In this document: one piece after another, positions 1 through 7,889 of the stretch | Layout of the letters: every line of letters begins with the position of its first letter | How positions within the stretch are numbered: the first letter of the stretch is position 1 | NCBI GenBank assembly: GCA_937949585.1 | Contig: CALEDW010000056.1 | Location: forward strand, 1-19,387 | Reading direction: 5' to 3' | Origin: an uncultured Acidimicrobiia bacterium | Lineage (GTDB): Bacteria; Actinomycetota; Acidimicrobiia; IMCC26256; CALEDW01 | DNA: 19,387 nt | Made by a program: the position numbers and the translations under genes | Notes under the pieces: model-generated | What the model was told of the DNA's origin: nothing | Databases searched by the model: none | The model's input: the letters and a program-made list of their open reading frames with translations, nothing else

Positions 1-1
1 G

Positions 2-1225
2 GTGGAGGTGATCGAGGTGCTCGATCACCTCGACCTGTTCGCCGCCTTCCTCCCCGAGTGGACGGCGGTGCGGGCGCTGCCGCAGCGGAATCCGTTCCAC
101 ACCTGGAACGTGGACCGGCACCTCGTGCAGACGGTCGTCGAGACCGCCGCGCTGCTGGCCGGTGGTGGCGGGCGAGAGGCGGTGGTGGCTCGGGCGTGCC
201 GCCGCCCCGATCTGCTCCTCCTCGGCGCGCTGCTCCACGACATCGGGAAGGGTGCCCCCGGGGACCACTCCCAGGCCGGCGCGGTCGTCGCCGGACGTGT
301 GGCCGACCGGATGTCCTTCGACGGCGCCGACGTGGCGACGCTGGCCTGGCTGGTGCGCGACCACCTCCGGCTCACCGAGGTCGCCACCCGGCGGGACCTC
401 GAGGACCCCGCGACGATCGGTGAGGTCGCGGCCCGGGTCGGCGGGCTCGAACGCCTGGAGCTGCTGTACCTGCTGTCGGTCGCCGACGCCCGGGCCACCG
501 GCCCGGCGGCGTGGAGCGCGGCGAAGGGTGCGCTGCTCGCCGAGTGCTACGCCCGTACCGCCGACCACCTCACCGGGACCGCCGTCGCCGGGTCCCGGGA
601 GCCGGCCGAGATCGAGCTGTCCGAGGGGGCCGCGGTCGACTGGGAGGTCATCGATCCCGGCCACCTGCGCTGCCGGGTGGTCGCCGTCGACCGGACGGGC
701 CTGCTCGCCGCAGTGGCCGGGGTGCTCGCCGCGGCCGGGCTCGACGTCGTCACCGCCAGCGCCCGGACCACCACCTCCGGGATGGCGGTGGAGACGTTCA
801 CCGGGCTCGATCCGGCGGGCCGCCTGGGCGATGCCGCCGGGCGGGCGGCGGTCACCCGGAGGATCATCGAGGCCGCTTCGGGCCGCGGCGGTCCGGCCCG
901 GCCGCCGGGCTCCCGCCGGTCGGCGGCGTGGCCGCGGCGGGGCGACGACCGGGTGCTGGTGGAGGTGGTCCCGGGGGTGTCCCCGGTCTCCTCGGTGGTG
1001 GAGGTGCATGCGCCGAACGAGCCGGGCCTGCTCGCCCGACTGGCCGGTGCGGTGACCGACGCCGGCGCCGACGTCACCCTCGCCAAGGCGGCGACCTTCG
1101 GCGACCGGGTGGTCGACACCTTCTACCTGCGCGCCCCCGGCGGCGGCGCACTCGACGACGGGTCGCTGGCCCGGGTCGTCGAGCGGTTGCAGGCCGCCGC
1201 CGAGCCCGCGCCGGCCGACGCGTAG
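2..1225 (+). CDS. glnD: GlnD, PII uridylyltransferase / uridylyl-removing enzyme, C-terminal part
   Basis: The gene is cut by the left window edge, so its nucleotidyltransferase domain and true start lie upstream. About 407 residues are visible. An HD-type phosphohydrolase domain occupies roughly residues 1-170 of the visible part, with HTWNVDRH at 33-40 and LLHDIGKG around the H79-D80 pair. Two ACT domains follow, near 222-285 and 333-400, each with the DRTGLLA/NEPGLLA-like opening of small-molecule-binding ACT domains. The order HD-ACT-ACT is that of GlnD, which modifies and demodifies PII proteins in response to glutamine in the cytosol. The HD site looks intact, so uridylyl-removing activity is expected. 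In actinomycetes GlnD often adenylylates PII instead of uridylylating it, and this fragment cannot tell which. The TAG stop is part of the next gene's promoter. Confidence 0.93.
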   Translation: MEVIEVLDHLDLFAAFLPEWTAVRALPQRNPFHTWNVDRHLVQTVVETAALLAGGGGREAVVARACRRPDLLLLGALLHDIGKGAPGDHSQAGAVVAGRVADRMSFDGADVATLAWLVRDHLRLTEVATRRDLEDPATIGEVAARVGGLERLELLYLLSVADARATGPAAWSAAKGALLAECYARTADHLTGTAVAGSREPAEIELSEGAAVDWEVIDPGHLRCRVVAVDRTGLLAAVAGVLAAAGLDVVTASARTTTSGMAVETFTGLDPAGRLGDAAGRAAVTRRIIEAASGRGGPARPPGSRRSAAWPRRGDDRVLVEVVPGVSPVSSVVEVHAPNEPGLLARLAGAVTDAGADVTLAKAATFGDRVVDTFYLRAPGGGALDDGSLARVVERLQAAAEPAPADA

Positions 1226-1228
1226 GAT
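1223..1228 (+). promoter_or_regulatory. -10 box (TAGGAT), leaderless promoter of the NUDIX gene
   Basis: TAGGAT matches the actinobacterial TANNNT -10 consensus and is followed by seven bases and then GTG at 1236. This puts the predicted transcription start at or beside the start codon. There is no Shine-Dalgarno sequence and no convincing -35. The first three bases are the TAG stop of glnD. Confidence 0.55.
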
Positions 1229-1235
1229 CCGCCGG

Positions 1236-1922
1236 GTGACGAGCCCGGACGCGGTGGCCGCCGCCGACCTGTTGCGGTGGGCGGAGGCGCTCGCCGGGAT
1301 CGCCCGGACCGGCCTGTCGTTCACCCGCAGCCTCTACGAGCGGGAGCGGTTCGAGGAAGTACTGCGCATCGCCGCCGACATCCGGGCCGCGGCGATCGAG
1401 GAGGCGGAGGCCGACGCCCTCTTCGAGGAGTGGCTCGCCACCGTGGGGGAAGGGATCGCGGGCTACGTCACCCCCAAGGTGGCGGTTGCCGCGGTGGTGG
1501 GCAACGACCGGGGTGAGTTGCTGCTCACCCAGCGGGCCGACTCGGGGATCTGGCTCTACCCCGTGGGGTGGGCCGACGTCGGGTACTCCCCGTCGGAGGT
1601 CGCCGTCAAGGAGGTGTACGAGGAGACCGGCATCGAGGTCGAGCCGGTGCAGCTCATCGCCGTCCTCGACGGTCTCCGTCTCGGGTTCGCGCGGCTGCCG
1701 CTGTACTCGCTGGTGTTCCACTGCCGCATGACGGGCGGGAGCCTCCGGGCGCACCCCCTGGAGACCCGGGCGGTGGGATTCTTCCCCCGAGACGAGCTCC
1801 CCCAACCTCTGGCCGGTGCGCCTCGCTGGGTCGAGTTGGCCTTCCGGGCCATCGACGGCGAGACCCTCCCCGCCGACTTCGACCCACCCCGCACTCCCCC
1901 CTGGCGGCAGGCGCCCGCCTGA
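1236..1922 (+). CDS. NUDIX hydrolase with N-terminal helical domain
   Basis: The 228-residue protein has an N-terminal helical segment (about 10-70, including RWAEALAGIARTGLSFT) like the domain that precedes certain NUDIX hydrolases (Pfam PF12535 type). A NUDIX fold follows at about 80-215. The NUDIX box runs from G111 to I133 and keeps KEVYEE (125-130) and G132. The Glu normally seven residues after the first Gly is Tyr117, and the Arg is Lys125. The core metal-binding glutamates E126, E129 and E130 are present, so hydrolysis of a nucleoside-diphosphate-linked substrate such as ADP-ribose is plausible, but the substrate is not shown. The GTG start is chosen because it follows a -10 box by seven bases, ten bases after glnD ends. 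It converges with the reverse gene ending at 1935. Confidence 0.88.
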   Translation: MTSPDAVAAADLLRWAEALAGIARTGLSFTRSLYERERFEEVLRIAADIRAAAIEEAEADALFEEWLATVGEGIAGYVTPKVAVAAVVGNDRGELLLTQRADSGIWLYPVGWADVGYSPSEVAVKEVYEETGIEVEPVQLIAVLDGLRLGFARLPLYSLVFHCRMTGGSLRAHPLETRAVGFFPRDELPQPLAGAPRWVELAFRAIDGETLPADFDPPRTPPWRQAPA

Positions 1923-1939
1923 GCGTGCCCGCGGTCAGG
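1918..1939. terminator. Small inverted repeat between convergent genes
   Basis: CCTGA (1918-1922) and TCAGG (1935-1939) are complementary across 12 bases. The TGA stops of the two convergent genes sit in opposite arms. Three of the five pairs follow automatically from both stops being TGA, so the evidence for a real terminator is weak. Confidence 0.2.
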
Positions 1940-2420
1940 TCCGCAGCTCCGACCGGAGCAGGTCGAGGATGGAGGCCGTCCCCCCGCTGCGTTCCCAGAC
2001 CCCCCCGATGCGATCGTGGTCGACGAGGCCCCAGGCCTCGGGGGCCCGGCCGAGGAGGCGCCCCGCCTCGGCGGCCAGGGTGGCCGGCTCGAGGTCGTCG
2101 CCGAAGGCCACGAAGCACTCGAGGCAGTCCCACAGGGTGCCCAGGGCGCGGGTCTCCTCGCCGACGCGCAGGGCCGCCGGGTCACCCCCGCTGCGCAGCT
2201 GCGCGACCAGCGCGTCCCAGAGGTCGTAGGGCGACGTCCCGGCCGGGATGCGATAGCCGGGGGCGGGATGGAGGCGCCACTCCAGGGTGCGGTCCCCGTC
2301 CAGGTCGACGAACCAGGTGTGGCTCCCGTTGAGGTAGGCGTCCCGTGGCGGCCCGAGCCGGTCGGCGAGGGCGGTGATCAGCTCCGGGTCCACTCGCCAG
2401 TGGCAACTGGCCACGCGCAC
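1935..2420 (-). CDS. Conserved-looking hypothetical protein, 161 aa
   Basis: I do not recognise a family. The protein is soluble, acidic and Trp-rich, with no signal peptide or membrane segment. Notable segments are SHTWFVDLDGDRTLEWRLHP (about 33-52), a central Asp/Trp-rich helix-like stretch, and WDCLECFVAFGDDLEP (about 97-112). Coding status is supported by strong GC bias at third codon positions and by its own promoter: TAGCGT at 2432-2427 lies six bases before the GTG start at 2420. A second GTG two codons further in is an alternative start. It is divergent from the acyltransferase at 2472, with 51 bases between starts, and convergent with the NUDIX gene. Nothing here assigns a function. 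Confidence 0.75.
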   Translation of the reverse strand: MRVASCHWRVDPELITALADRLGPPRDAYLNGSHTWFVDLDGDRTLEWRLHPAPGYRIPAGTSPYDLWDALVAQLRSGGDPAALRVGEETRALGTLWDCLECFVAFGDDLEPATLAAEAGRLLGRAPEAWGLVDHDRIGGVWERSGGTASILDLLRSELRT

Positions 2421-2426
2421 GGCCGG

Positions 2427-2432
2427 ACGCTA
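2427..2432 (-). promoter_or_regulatory. -10 box (TAGCGT), leaderless promoter of the hypothetical gene
   Basis: Read on the reverse strand, TAGCGT is followed by six bases and then GTG at 2420, the spacing expected of a leaderless transcript. No Shine-Dalgarno sequence is present. Confidence 0.55.
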
Positions 2433-2459
2433 CCCGGGCGCCGGTGCCGGGCCCGCCGG

Positions 2460-2465
2460 TACGAT
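2460..2465 (+). promoter_or_regulatory. -10 box (TACGAT), leaderless promoter of the WS/DGAT operon
   Basis: TACGAT is followed by six bases and then GTG at 2472. It lies 27 bases from the divergent -10 of the reverse gene, so the two promoters probably share or compete for the same stretch. No clear -35 is seen. Confidence 0.6.
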
Positions 2466-2471
2466 CCGGTC

Positions 2472-3890
2472 GTGGCCCGCTACGACCGGCTGACCGCCCT
2501 CGACGCGTCGTTCCTGCACATGGAGTCGTTGGAGACCCCGATGCACGTCGGCGCGGTGAGCGTGTTCGAGGGTGAGCCGTTCTTCGACGCCTCCGGCCGG
2601 TTCCGCCTGGCCGACGTCCGCCGCCTCGTCGCCTCGCGCCTGCACCTCATCCCGCGCTTCCGCCGTCGGCTCATGCCGGTGCCGTTCGAGCAGGGGCGGC
2701 CGGTCTGGGTGGACGACCGTCGCTTCGACATCGCCTACCACGTCCGGCTCACCGCCCTGCCGTCCCCGGGCGACCGGGCCCAGCTCATGGCGCTCACCGC
2801 CCGGATCCAGTCCCAGCTCCTCGACCGGACGCGGCCTCTGTGGGAGCTGTGGTTCGTGGAGGGCCTCGAGGGTGGGCACGTGGGGCTCATCCAGAAGACC
2901 CATCACGCGCTCGTCGACGGGATCTCCGGCGTCGACGTGGCGACGGTCCTGCTCGACTTCACGCCCGAGCCGACGTTTCTGCAGCCGCCCCGCTGGATCA
3001 TGGAGCCCCCGCCGAACCCGGTGCGCCTGCTGCTCGACACCTGGTACGAGCGGGCCACCGAACCGGCCGAGATCGCCCGTACCGTCCGGGCCGCGCTGCG
3101 GACCCCCCGCCGGGCGGCGGCCCGGATCGAGGAGCTCGCCCGGTCGCTGTCCACGCTGGTGGACCGGCGCGCCATCGCCCCCCGGACCTCGCTCAACGGT
3201 CCGATCGGGCGCCGCCGGCGCTTCGAGGGTGTGAGGGTGCCGCTGCCCGACGTGAAGGCGATCCGGTCCGTGTTCGGAGGGACCGTCAACGACGTGGTCC
3301 TGGCGGGGGTGGCGGGGGCCGTGCGGCGACTCCTGATCGCCCGTGGCGAGGATCCGCCCGCGTCCGGACTGCGGGTGTTCTGCCCGGTGTCGGTGCGCGA
3401 CGACTCGGAGCGGATGCAGCTCGGCAACCGGGTGTCGGGGATGATCGTCGACCTGCCGGTCGCCGAAGCCGACCCGGTCGCCCGCCTCGAGGCGGTCCGG
3501 GCCGAGACCCGGGACCTCAAGGAGCGCCGGCAGGCGGTCGGCGCTGCGTTCCTCCTCGACCTCACGCACTACGCGGCCCCGACGTTGATGGGGCTCGCGG
3601 CCCGGGTCATGCACCACCAGCGCTTCGTCAACCTGGTGGTGACCAACGTCCCCGGCCCGCAGGTCCCCCTCTACTGCATGGGGGCCCGGATGCTCGAGGC
3701 GTACCCGATCGTGCCGCTGGGCCTGAACCTCACGCTCGGGATCGCGATCCTTTCCTACTGCGGGGTGCTGCACTTCGGGTTGTTCGTCGATGGTGACGCC
3801 TTCGACGATCTCGACGTCCTCGTCCGGTCGATGGAGGAGTCGTTCCGGGAGCTGCGCAAGGCCGCGGACGAGCACGCGGACCGCCGGTGA
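2472..3890 (+). CDS. Wax ester synthase / diacylglycerol acyltransferase (WS/DGAT)
   Basis: The 472-residue protein has the family's full length. It opens with YDRLTALDASFLHMES, typical of bacterial WS/DGAT N-termini. The catalytic HHxxxDG motif is HHALVDG at residues 144-150, preceded by PLWELWFVEGL. The conserved NDVVLA segment is at 273-278, and the Asn-Val-Pro-Gly-Pro region and PLGLNLTLGIAILSY stretch lie in the C-terminal half. These enzymes move an acyl group from acyl-CoA to diacylglycerol or a fatty alcohol, making storage lipid at the membrane. The open frame extends further upstream, but that part is antisense to the gene at 1935-2420. GTG 2472 is preferred because it sits six bases after a -10 box. 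The gene overlaps the downstream amidase by four bases (GTGA), so translation is probably coupled. Confidence 0.93.
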   Translation: MARYDRLTALDASFLHMESLETPMHVGAVSVFEGEPFFDASGRFRLADVRRLVASRLHLIPRFRRRLMPVPFEQGRPVWVDDRRFDIAYHVRLTALPSPGDRAQLMALTARIQSQLLDRTRPLWELWFVEGLEGGHVGLIQKTHHALVDGISGVDVATVLLDFTPEPTFLQPPRWIMEPPPNPVRLLLDTWYERATEPAEIARTVRAALRTPRRAAARIEELARSLSTLVDRRAIAPRTSLNGPIGRRRRFEGVRVPLPDVKAIRSVFGGTVNDVVLAGVAGAVRRLLIARGEDPPASGLRVFCPVSVRDDSERMQLGNRVSGMIVDLPVAEADPVARLEAVRAETRDLKERRQAVGAAFLLDLTHYAAPTLMGLAARVMHHQRFVNLVVTNVPGPQVPLYCMGARMLEAYPIVPLGLNLTLGIAILSYCGVLHFGLFVDGDAFDDLDVLVRSMEESFRELRKAADEHADRR

Positions 3891-5317
3891 GCCTCACCCA
3901 CCTCGACGCCTGGGCGGTGGCCGAGGCGGTACGCGCCGGTGCGATCACGGCGGCGGCGGTGCTGGAGGACTGTCTGGCCCGGATCGAGGAGCTGAACCCC
4001 TCGCTGAACGCGGTGTGCTTCCTCGACGCCGAGGGTGCCCGCCGGCGCGCCGCCGAGGTCGACGCCGAGGTCGCCTCGGGGACCGACCCCGGCCCGTTCG
4101 CCGGGGTACCGATGGGGGTGAAGGAGCTCGCCCAGGTGGCCGGCTGGCCCGACACCCACGCCTCGCTCGCCTTCGCCGACGACGTCGCGGCGCACGACAA
4201 CCCGGAGGTTGCCCGGTTGCGGGCGGCCGGCGCCGTGCTCGTGGGGCTCACCACCGCTCCCGAGTTCGGCATCCCCTCGTTCACGGCCTCCCGCCTCCAC
4301 GGCGTGACCCGCAACCCCTGGGACCTGAACCGCACCCCGGGAGGGTCGTCCGGGGGGTCGGCCGCGGCCGTGGCCGCAGGGATGTTCCCGGCCTGCACCG
4401 GCTCGGACGGGGGCGGTTCGATCCGTATCCCGTCCAGCTACAGCGGGCTGTGCGGGATGAAGGTGACCTTCGGGCGCATCGCGTCGGGAGGCCCGGGCGA
4501 CCCGTTCGACGCCGGGCTGACCTCGGTGGCCGGTCCCATGGTCCGTTCGGTACGTGACGCCGCCCGCTACCTCGACGTGACCGGCGGCCCGTCGCTCACC
4601 GACCCGACCTCTCTCCCCAAGGCACCGCCCTACGAGCCCCTGGTCACCGACCTGGAGCGGGCCCGCGACCTGCTCCGCGGCAGCCGGGTGGCCTGGTCGT
4701 CGACGCTCGGGTTCGCCCGGACCGAACCGGCGGTGGAGGCCCGGGTCCGGGAGGCGGCCGAAGCCCTGGTGGAGGCGGCCGGGCTGGTGTGGCGCGACGT
4801 CGAGGTCCGGTTCCCCAGGCCGGGCCGGGCCTGGGGGCTGCTGTCGGCCCCGAACCTCGCGGCCTGGCGCTACGACCGCTGCCGGGAACGGCTCGACGAC
4901 CTCGACGTGCTGGCCCGGGCGTCGGTCGAGTCGCTGCCGCGGCTGCGGGCCGAGCACCTCGGGCGGGCGGTGCGACGCCGGCACGAGATGCTGGTCGCCT
5001 CCGCCGCCCTGTTCGACGAGGTCGACGTGTTGCTCACGCCGACCACCCCGACCACCGCCTACGCCGCGGAGGGCACACTGCGGGGCCACGTCGACGGCGA
5101 GGAGGTCGACCTGCTGTACCTGTCGGCCCCGTTCACCGCCGTGTTCAACATGACCGGCCAGCCGGCGATCAGCCTCCCGGCAGGGTTGGTCGACGGGCTG
5201 CCGGTGGGCCTGCAGGTGGTGGCCCGCCGCCTCGAGGACGAGCGGTGCCTGGCCGCCGGTGCGCTCTTCGAAGCGGCCCGACCCTGGCCGAAGCTCGCCC
5301 CGCTGGTGGAGGCGTGA
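3887..5317 (+). CDS. Amidase-signature family hydrolase
   Basis: The 476-residue protein carries the full Ser-cisSer-Lys triad. Lys79 is in GVPMGVKEL, cis-Ser154 is in PGGSSGGSA, and the nucleophile Ser178 is in SDGGGSIRIP. These positions coincide with the residue numbers I recall for GatA of Staphylococcus aureus. No gatB or gatC is adjacent and SDxGGS reads SDGGGS here, so a stand-alone amidase acting on small or cyclic amides is more likely than tRNA amidotransferase subunit A. The substrate is unknown. The GTG start overlaps the stop of the acyltransferase as GTGA, and its own stop overlaps the next GTG in the same way. It is therefore the middle gene of a coupled set of three. Confidence 0.9.
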   Translation: MSLTHLDAWAVAEAVRAGAITAAAVLEDCLARIEELNPSLNAVCFLDAEGARRRAAEVDAEVASGTDPGPFAGVPMGVKELAQVAGWPDTHASLAFADDVAAHDNPEVARLRAAGAVLVGLTTAPEFGIPSFTASRLHGVTRNPWDLNRTPGGSSGGSAAAVAAGMFPACTGSDGGGSIRIPSSYSGLCGMKVTFGRIASGGPGDPFDAGLTSVAGPMVRSVRDAARYLDVTGGPSLTDPTSLPKAPPYEPLVTDLERARDLLRGSRVAWSSTLGFARTEPAVEARVREAAEALVEAAGLVWRDVEVRFPRPGRAWGLLSAPNLAAWRYDRCRERLDDLDVLARASVESLPRLRAEHLGRAVRRRHEMLVASAALFDEVDVLLTPTTPTTAYAAEGTLRGHVDGEEVDLLYLSAPFTAVFNMTGQPAISLPAGLVDGLPVGLQVVARRLEDERCLAAGALFEAARPWPKLAPLVEA

Positions 5318-6516
5318 CCCGTCCCGCCCGCTCCGCCGACCCCCGCCCCGGCGCGCCGCGACCCCAGACCGCCGCCGGCGACCCGGCGACCCGACCCCGC
5401 AAGCAGGAGCAGGAGCCGGCCTCCGAGGAGGTCACCGAAGTCGCTCCCGGGGTGCTGCGCCTCCAGTTGCCGATCTGGATGCCGGGACTGGGGCACGTGA
5501 ACACCTATGCCCTCGTCGACGACCGCGGGGTGGCGCTCGTCGATCCCGGCCTGCCCGGCCCGCGCTCGTGGAGGGAGCTGCGCCGGCGGCTGCGGGCGGC
5601 CGGGTTCCGGCTGCGCGACGTACACCACGTGATCGTCACCCACTCCCATCCCGACCACTTCGGCGCGGCGGGACGGCTGCGCCGCGAAGCCGGCGCCGAG
5701 CTCGTCGCGCACCGCGCCTTCACCACCTGGTCCCTTTCCCCCAAGGCCGCGACGGTGAGCGAGGCGGAGGCCGAGCGCGTCGAACGCGAGGCGATCGAGG
5801 CCGCGGCCCGCTACGGCGGCCCGTCGCTCGAGGAAGTCGTGGAGCTCGAGGGGATCACCCAGGAACGCCAGCGCCAGTCGGTGCCGTGGGGAGGGTCCAC
5901 CCCGTGGGGCGGGAGCCGGCACCCGCTGCCTCCCTGGCACCGGCGCCTGCTGATCCGGGCGCTGCGGCTGCTGTTCGTGCCACCCGACCCCACGCGGCGG
6001 GTGATCCACGGCAGCCCCCTACGGCTCGCCGGGCGGGAGTGGCTGGCGGTCCACACCCCCGGGCACACCCTCGACCACCTCTGCCTCTGGGACCCCGAGC
6101 ACGGTGTGCTGCTCAGCGGTGATCACGTGCTGCCGACGATCACCCCCCACATCGCCGGCTCCGCCCAGGGCGACTCGCTGTCCGCCTACCTGGCCACGCT
6201 CGACCTCGTGGCCCGGCTCGACGGGGTCCGTCTCGGGCTGCCGGCCCACGGGCACCCCTTCACCGACGTGCCCGGCCGCGTCGCCGCGATCCGGGCGCAC
6301 CACGCCGAGCGGATGGAACGCCTGCGCGCCGCCTCGCGGGCACTCGGGCCGGCCGATGTGCGCACCATCTCCCGCGAGCTGTTCCCGCGCTGGCACTGGG
6401 GGGTCATGGCCGAGAGCGAGACGTTCGCCCATCTCGAGCACCTGCGGCGGGCCGGGCAGGCCGAACGCTGGCGGGAGGGCGACCGGCTCGTCTACCGGGT
6501 CGAGGAGGCTCCCTAG
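5314..6516 (+). CDS. Metallo-beta-lactamase-fold hydrolase with C-terminal winged-helix region
   Basis: The 400-residue protein has the metal-binding motif HSHPDH (H110, H112, D114, H115). Further ligands are His247 or His251 in HTPGHT, Asp270 in SGDH and His312 in PAHGH. The C-terminal 80 residues resemble the winged-helix tail of LACTB2-like MBL proteins. Family members hydrolyse thioesters, phosphodiesters or RNA, and the substrate here cannot be read from sequence. The first ~38 residues are a Pro/Arg/Ala-rich, probably disordered extension. No other usable start codon lies before the domain, so GTG 5314 (GTGA overlap with the amidase) stands. An insert of about 90 residues between the HxHxDH motif and HTPGHT is Glu-rich. 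The TAG stop is the beginning of a -10 box for the next gene. Confidence 0.9.
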   Translation: MTRPARSADPRPGAPRPQTAAGDPATRPRKQEQEPASEEVTEVAPGVLRLQLPIWMPGLGHVNTYALVDDRGVALVDPGLPGPRSWRELRRRLRAAGFRLRDVHHVIVTHSHPDHFGAAGRLRREAGAELVAHRAFTTWSLSPKAATVSEAEAERVEREAIEAAARYGGPSLEEVVELEGITQERQRQSVPWGGSTPWGGSRHPLPPWHRRLLIRALRLLFVPPDPTRRVIHGSPLRLAGREWLAVHTPGHTLDHLCLWDPEHGVLLSGDHVLPTITPHIAGSAQGDSLSAYLATLDLVARLDGVRLGLPAHGHPFTDVPGRVAAIRAHHAERMERLRAASRALGPADVRTISRELFPRWHWGVMAESETFAHLEHLRRAGQAERWREGDRLVYRVEEAP

Positions 6517-6519
6517 ACT
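6514..6519 (+). promoter_or_regulatory. -10 box (TAGACT) upstream of the M20 peptidase
   Basis: TAGACT fits TANNNT and begins with the stop codon of the upstream MBL gene. The predicted transcription start near 6526 gives a leader of about 27 bases containing a good Shine-Dalgarno sequence. This gene would therefore be leadered, unlike most of its neighbours. Confidence 0.4.
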
Positions 6520-6541
6520 CGTCCACACGCCCGGGCCGAGC

Positions 6542-6546
6542 AGGAG
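6542..6546 (+). promoter_or_regulatory. Ribosome binding site (AGGAG) of the M20 peptidase
   Basis: AGGAG lies six bases before ATG 6553. It fixes this start and is one of only a few strong Shine-Dalgarno sites in the window. Confidence 0.7.
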
Positions 6547-6552
6547 CCGCCG

Positions 6553-7875
6553 ATGCGCAGCGACGACCCGACCGACGAGGCCACCTCCCTGCTCGTCGAC
6601 CTCATCCGGAACGCCTGCGTGAACGACGGCTCTCCTACCTCGGGCGAGGAGATCCGCAACGCGGAGCTGCTCACCGGCTACCTGGAGGGCTGCGGCGCCG
6701 ACCTGGGGTCCTTCGAGCCGCAACCGGGACGGCGCAGCCTCCTGGCCCGGCTCGAGGGCTCGGATCCGGGGGCCCCGACCCTGCTGCTCATGGGTCACAC
6801 CGACGTCGTGCCGGTGAACGAGGCCGGATGGCACCGGGACCCCTTCGGGGGTGAGGTGGTCGACGGGATGGTCTGGGGGCGCGGCGCGATCGACATGTTG
6901 AACCTCACCGCCACGATGGCCGTGGCCTTTCGCCGCCTCGCCGACCAGGGGTTCCGGCCCCGGGGCACGCTCGCCTTCCTCGCCGTCGCCGACGAGGAGG
7001 CGTTGGGGACCTGGGGTGCCGACTGGCTCGTGCGCCACGAATGGGACCACGTCCGGGCCGACTACGTGGTCACCGAGAGCGGGGGGTTCCAGGTGCCCAC
7101 CCCGTCCGGGGTGCGGCTCCCGGTGATGGTGGAGGAGAAGGGGACCTTCTGGTCGAGACTGACGGTGCGGGGCACGCCCGGGCACGGGTCGTCGCCGTTC
7201 CGGACCGACAACGCGGCGGTGAAGGCGGCGGAGGTGATCCGTCGGATCGCCGCCTACCGCCCCCCCACCCGCATGGGCGCGACGTGGCACGCCCTCGTCG
7301 ACGGCCTCGGCCTGCCCCCCGAGCTGGGGGACCCGGACGGGTTCCTCGAGCGCCTCGACGCGCTCCCGTTGGGGCTGGCCCGCATCGCCCACGCCTGCAC
7401 GCACACCACCTTCGCCCCGACCGTCGTGCACGGCGGGACGAAGACCAACGTGATCCCCGACCGGGTGGAGATTGAGGTCGACATCCGGACCCTCCCCGGC
7501 CAGCAGGCCGGCGAGGTCATGGCGATGCTCACGGACGCACTCGGCGATCTCGCCGACGAGGTGGAGATCACCGCCAACGAGGACCCGCCCAGCACCTCGC
7601 CGACCGACACCCCGCTGTGGGACGCCCTGGAGCGGGTGAGCGGTCGGCTCTGCGAAGGCTCGGCGCTGGTGCCGATGCTGATGACCGGGGGAACCGACAA
7701 CCGCTTCTTCCGCCGGGCCGGGGCGGTCGGCTACGGCTTCGGGCTGTTCTCACGGCGGCTCGGGTTCGAGGACTACGCCACGATGTTCCACGGTAACGAC
7801 GAGCGGGTCGACCAGGAGAGCTTGCGCCTCTCGACCGAGTTGTGGATGGGGCTGGCCCGCGAGGTGCTGGCCTGA
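6553..7875 (+). CDS. M20 family metallopeptidase (ArgE/DapE/CPG2-like)
   Basis: The 440-residue protein shows all expected dizinc sites. These are His82 in GHTDVVPV, with Asp84 beside it, bridging Asp114 in GRGAIDML, the catalytic pair Glu148-Glu149 in ADEEALG, Glu175 in TESGG, and His413 in MFHGNDERV. A dimerisation (lid) domain is inserted at about residues 195-320, beginning at GTPGHGSSPF. The family removes N-acyl groups or C-terminal residues from small peptides and amino acids in the cytosol. The substrate is not determinable here. Context with an amidase and an MBL hydrolase upstream suggests catabolism of amides or esters. ATG with AGGAG six bases upstream sets the start. It converges on the PAC2 gene, ten bases away. 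Confidence 0.92.
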   Translation: MRSDDPTDEATSLLVDLIRNACVNDGSPTSGEEIRNAELLTGYLEGCGADLGSFEPQPGRRSLLARLEGSDPGAPTLLLMGHTDVVPVNEAGWHRDPFGGEVVDGMVWGRGAIDMLNLTATMAVAFRRLADQGFRPRGTLAFLAVADEEALGTWGADWLVRHEWDHVRADYVVTESGGFQVPTPSGVRLPVMVEEKGTFWSRLTVRGTPGHGSSPFRTDNAAVKAAEVIRRIAAYRPPTRMGATWHALVDGLGLPPELGDPDGFLERLDALPLGLARIAHACTHTTFAPTVVHGGTKTNVIPDRVEIEVDIRTLPGQQAGEVMAMLTDALGDLADEVEITANEDPPSTSPTDTPLWDALERVSGRLCEGSALVPMLMTGGTDNRFFRRAGAVGYGFGLFSRRLGFEDYATMFHGNDERVDQESLRLSTELWMGLAREVLA

Positions 7876-7889
7876 GCCGCCTCGCTCAG
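7872..7889. terminator. Short hairpin carrying both convergent stop codons
   Basis: CTGAG (7872-7876) pairs with CTCAG (7885-7889) across eight bases. The TGA of the M20 gene and that of the reverse PAC2 gene lie in opposite arms. No T-tract is present, and bidirectional termination is only a possibility. Confidence 0.25.

Noticed and set aside
2016..2471. Upstream in-frame extension of the WS/DGAT gene
   Set aside because: It lies antisense to the gene at 1935-2420, has no family similarity, and a -10 box precedes GTG 2472.
3755..5089. Reverse open frame of 444 codons
   Set aside because: It is antisense to the acyltransferase and amidase, with composition typical of shadow frames in high-GC DNA.
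4789..5313. Upstream in-frame extension of the MBL gene
   Set aside because: It is a shadow frame inside the amidase, whose catalytic triad and reading frame are clear.
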